From: Betaproteobacteria bacterium | GTDB taxonomy: Bacteria; Pseudomonadota; Gammaproteobacteria; Burkholderiales; UBA6910 | Assembly: GCA_016183615.1 (NCBI GenBank) | Contig: JACPEG010000052.1 | Span: 1-63,569 of the forward strand | Length of the DNA: 63,569 bases | Reading direction: 5' to 3' | Shown here: positions 63,333-63,569 of the stretch, one piece after another | Layout: each line of letters begins with the position of its first letter | How positions within the stretch are numbered: position 1 is the first letter of the stretch | Notes under the pieces: model-generated | Database searches by the model: none | Told to the model about the DNA's origin: nothing | Seen by the model: the letters and a program-made list of their open reading frames with translations, nothing else | Position numbers and translations under genes: made by a program

Positions 63333-63569
63333 ATGAAAGGATCGGCCGTCTTGTTGAGCTTCAGGAAGGAGCCCCTGGGAGAGGTCTATCTGGTCGGGGC
63401 GGGCCCGGGCAACCCCGAGCTGCTCACCCTCATGGCCCTGCGCCTCATGCAGCAGGCGGACGTGGTGCTCTACGACCACCTGGTGTCGCCGGAGATCGTG
63501 GCCATGGTGCGCAAGGAGGCCGAGCGCATCTACGTCGGCAAGGAGCGCAGCAATCACGCGCTGCCCCAG
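63333..63569 (+). CDS. nirE: Uroporphyrinogen-III C-methyltransferase, N-terminal part
   Basis: The first 79 residues of a SUMT enzyme, running off the right edge. [38 protein letters not shown] is the glycine-rich SAM-binding start of the NirE/CobA/CysG-A family. It makes precorrin-2, the first step from uroporphyrinogen III to siroheme and heme d1. Being divergent from nirS with an FNR/DNR box in a class II position supports the d1-dedicated NirE over a general CobA. NirE is the one early heme d1 step otherwise missing from the nir genes in the window. Confidence 0.85.
   Translation, partial: MKGSAVLLSFRKEPLGEVYLVGAGPGNPELLTLMALRLMQQADVVLYDHLVSPEIVAMVRKEAERIYVGKERSNHALPQ

Overview
The window comes from a GC-rich (roughly two-thirds G+C) denitrifying proteobacterium. 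Gene content and protein style (NirS-type denitrification, napDAGHB, nirS-nirT-like block, REP palindromes) suggest a betaproteobacterium of the Rhodocyclales/Nitrosomonadales kind; the taxonomic assignment is inference. I see no rRNA, tRNA or CRISPR array.

Layout. 0-4.2 kb is accessory DNA: an IS1182-family element (147-1950) inserted at the edge of an integron-type attC site, two gene cassettes (a PD-(D/E)XK-like protein and a lipoprotein) separated by a complete attC site, then AT-rich palindromes and a small conserved protein. 4.2-8.6 kb holds two envelope proteins of unknown role and a fused pabB-pabC. 8.6-19.6 kb is a full heme d1/cytochrome cd1 locus on the minus strand (nirI, nirS, nirC, nirF, nirDL, nirG, nirH, nirJ, nirN plus a cupredoxin), with FNR/DNR-type boxes, REP palindromes and a probable anaerobically induced small RNA. 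19.8-24.8 kb is napDAGHB, a periplasmic nitrate reductase.

25.2-36.7 kb starts with a sensor kinase and a sigma54-dependent response regulator. They are followed by a sigma54-promoted cluster: a cytochrome bd-like subunit interrupted by an in-frame TAG, three membrane-attached or secreted c-type cytochromes, a SCO copper chaperone, and a universal stress protein carrying four PCP-reductase-like repeats. 36.9-47.5 kb is a c-di-GMP module: an FNR-like box, a GEMM-I riboswitch, a truncated hemerythrin, a secreted lectin-hydrolase, a PDZ protein, an intact hemerythrin, a small MshEN-like protein, and a 1601-residue CHASE/PAS/GAF/GGDEF/EAL protein whose start contains a run of 25 C. 47.5-52.8 kb has a NirJ-like radical SAM protein, a DUF255-DsbD-alpha fusion and HemY.

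53.0-59.4 kb is an operon of a cupredoxin-like protein, two di-heme peroxidase-family cytochromes, a Tat-exported Rieske protein and a 896-residue molybdopterin enzyme. This is the composition of iodate reductase (idr) loci, and the enzyme lacks two arsenite-binding residues of AioA. 59.5-63.6 kb holds a di-heme cytochrome with a DMSO-reductase-type heme domain, a NapC/NirT tetraheme cytochrome, a second nirS and the start of a divergent uroporphyrinogen methyltransferase (nirE/cobA).

How it fits together: nitrate is reduced by Nap and nitrite by two cd1 reductases whose d1 heme is made by the nir genes, under FNR/DNR boxes. The most notable new signal is that the bd-like cluster and the idr-like operon, 24 kb apart, both have a -24/-12 promoter preceded by two GGTC-N7-GACC-type sites with exactly 20 bp between centres. 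This links them, by inference, to the same sigma54 response regulator and suggests one respiratory system made of a membrane bd-like/cytochrome c complex and a periplasmic molybdoenzyme.
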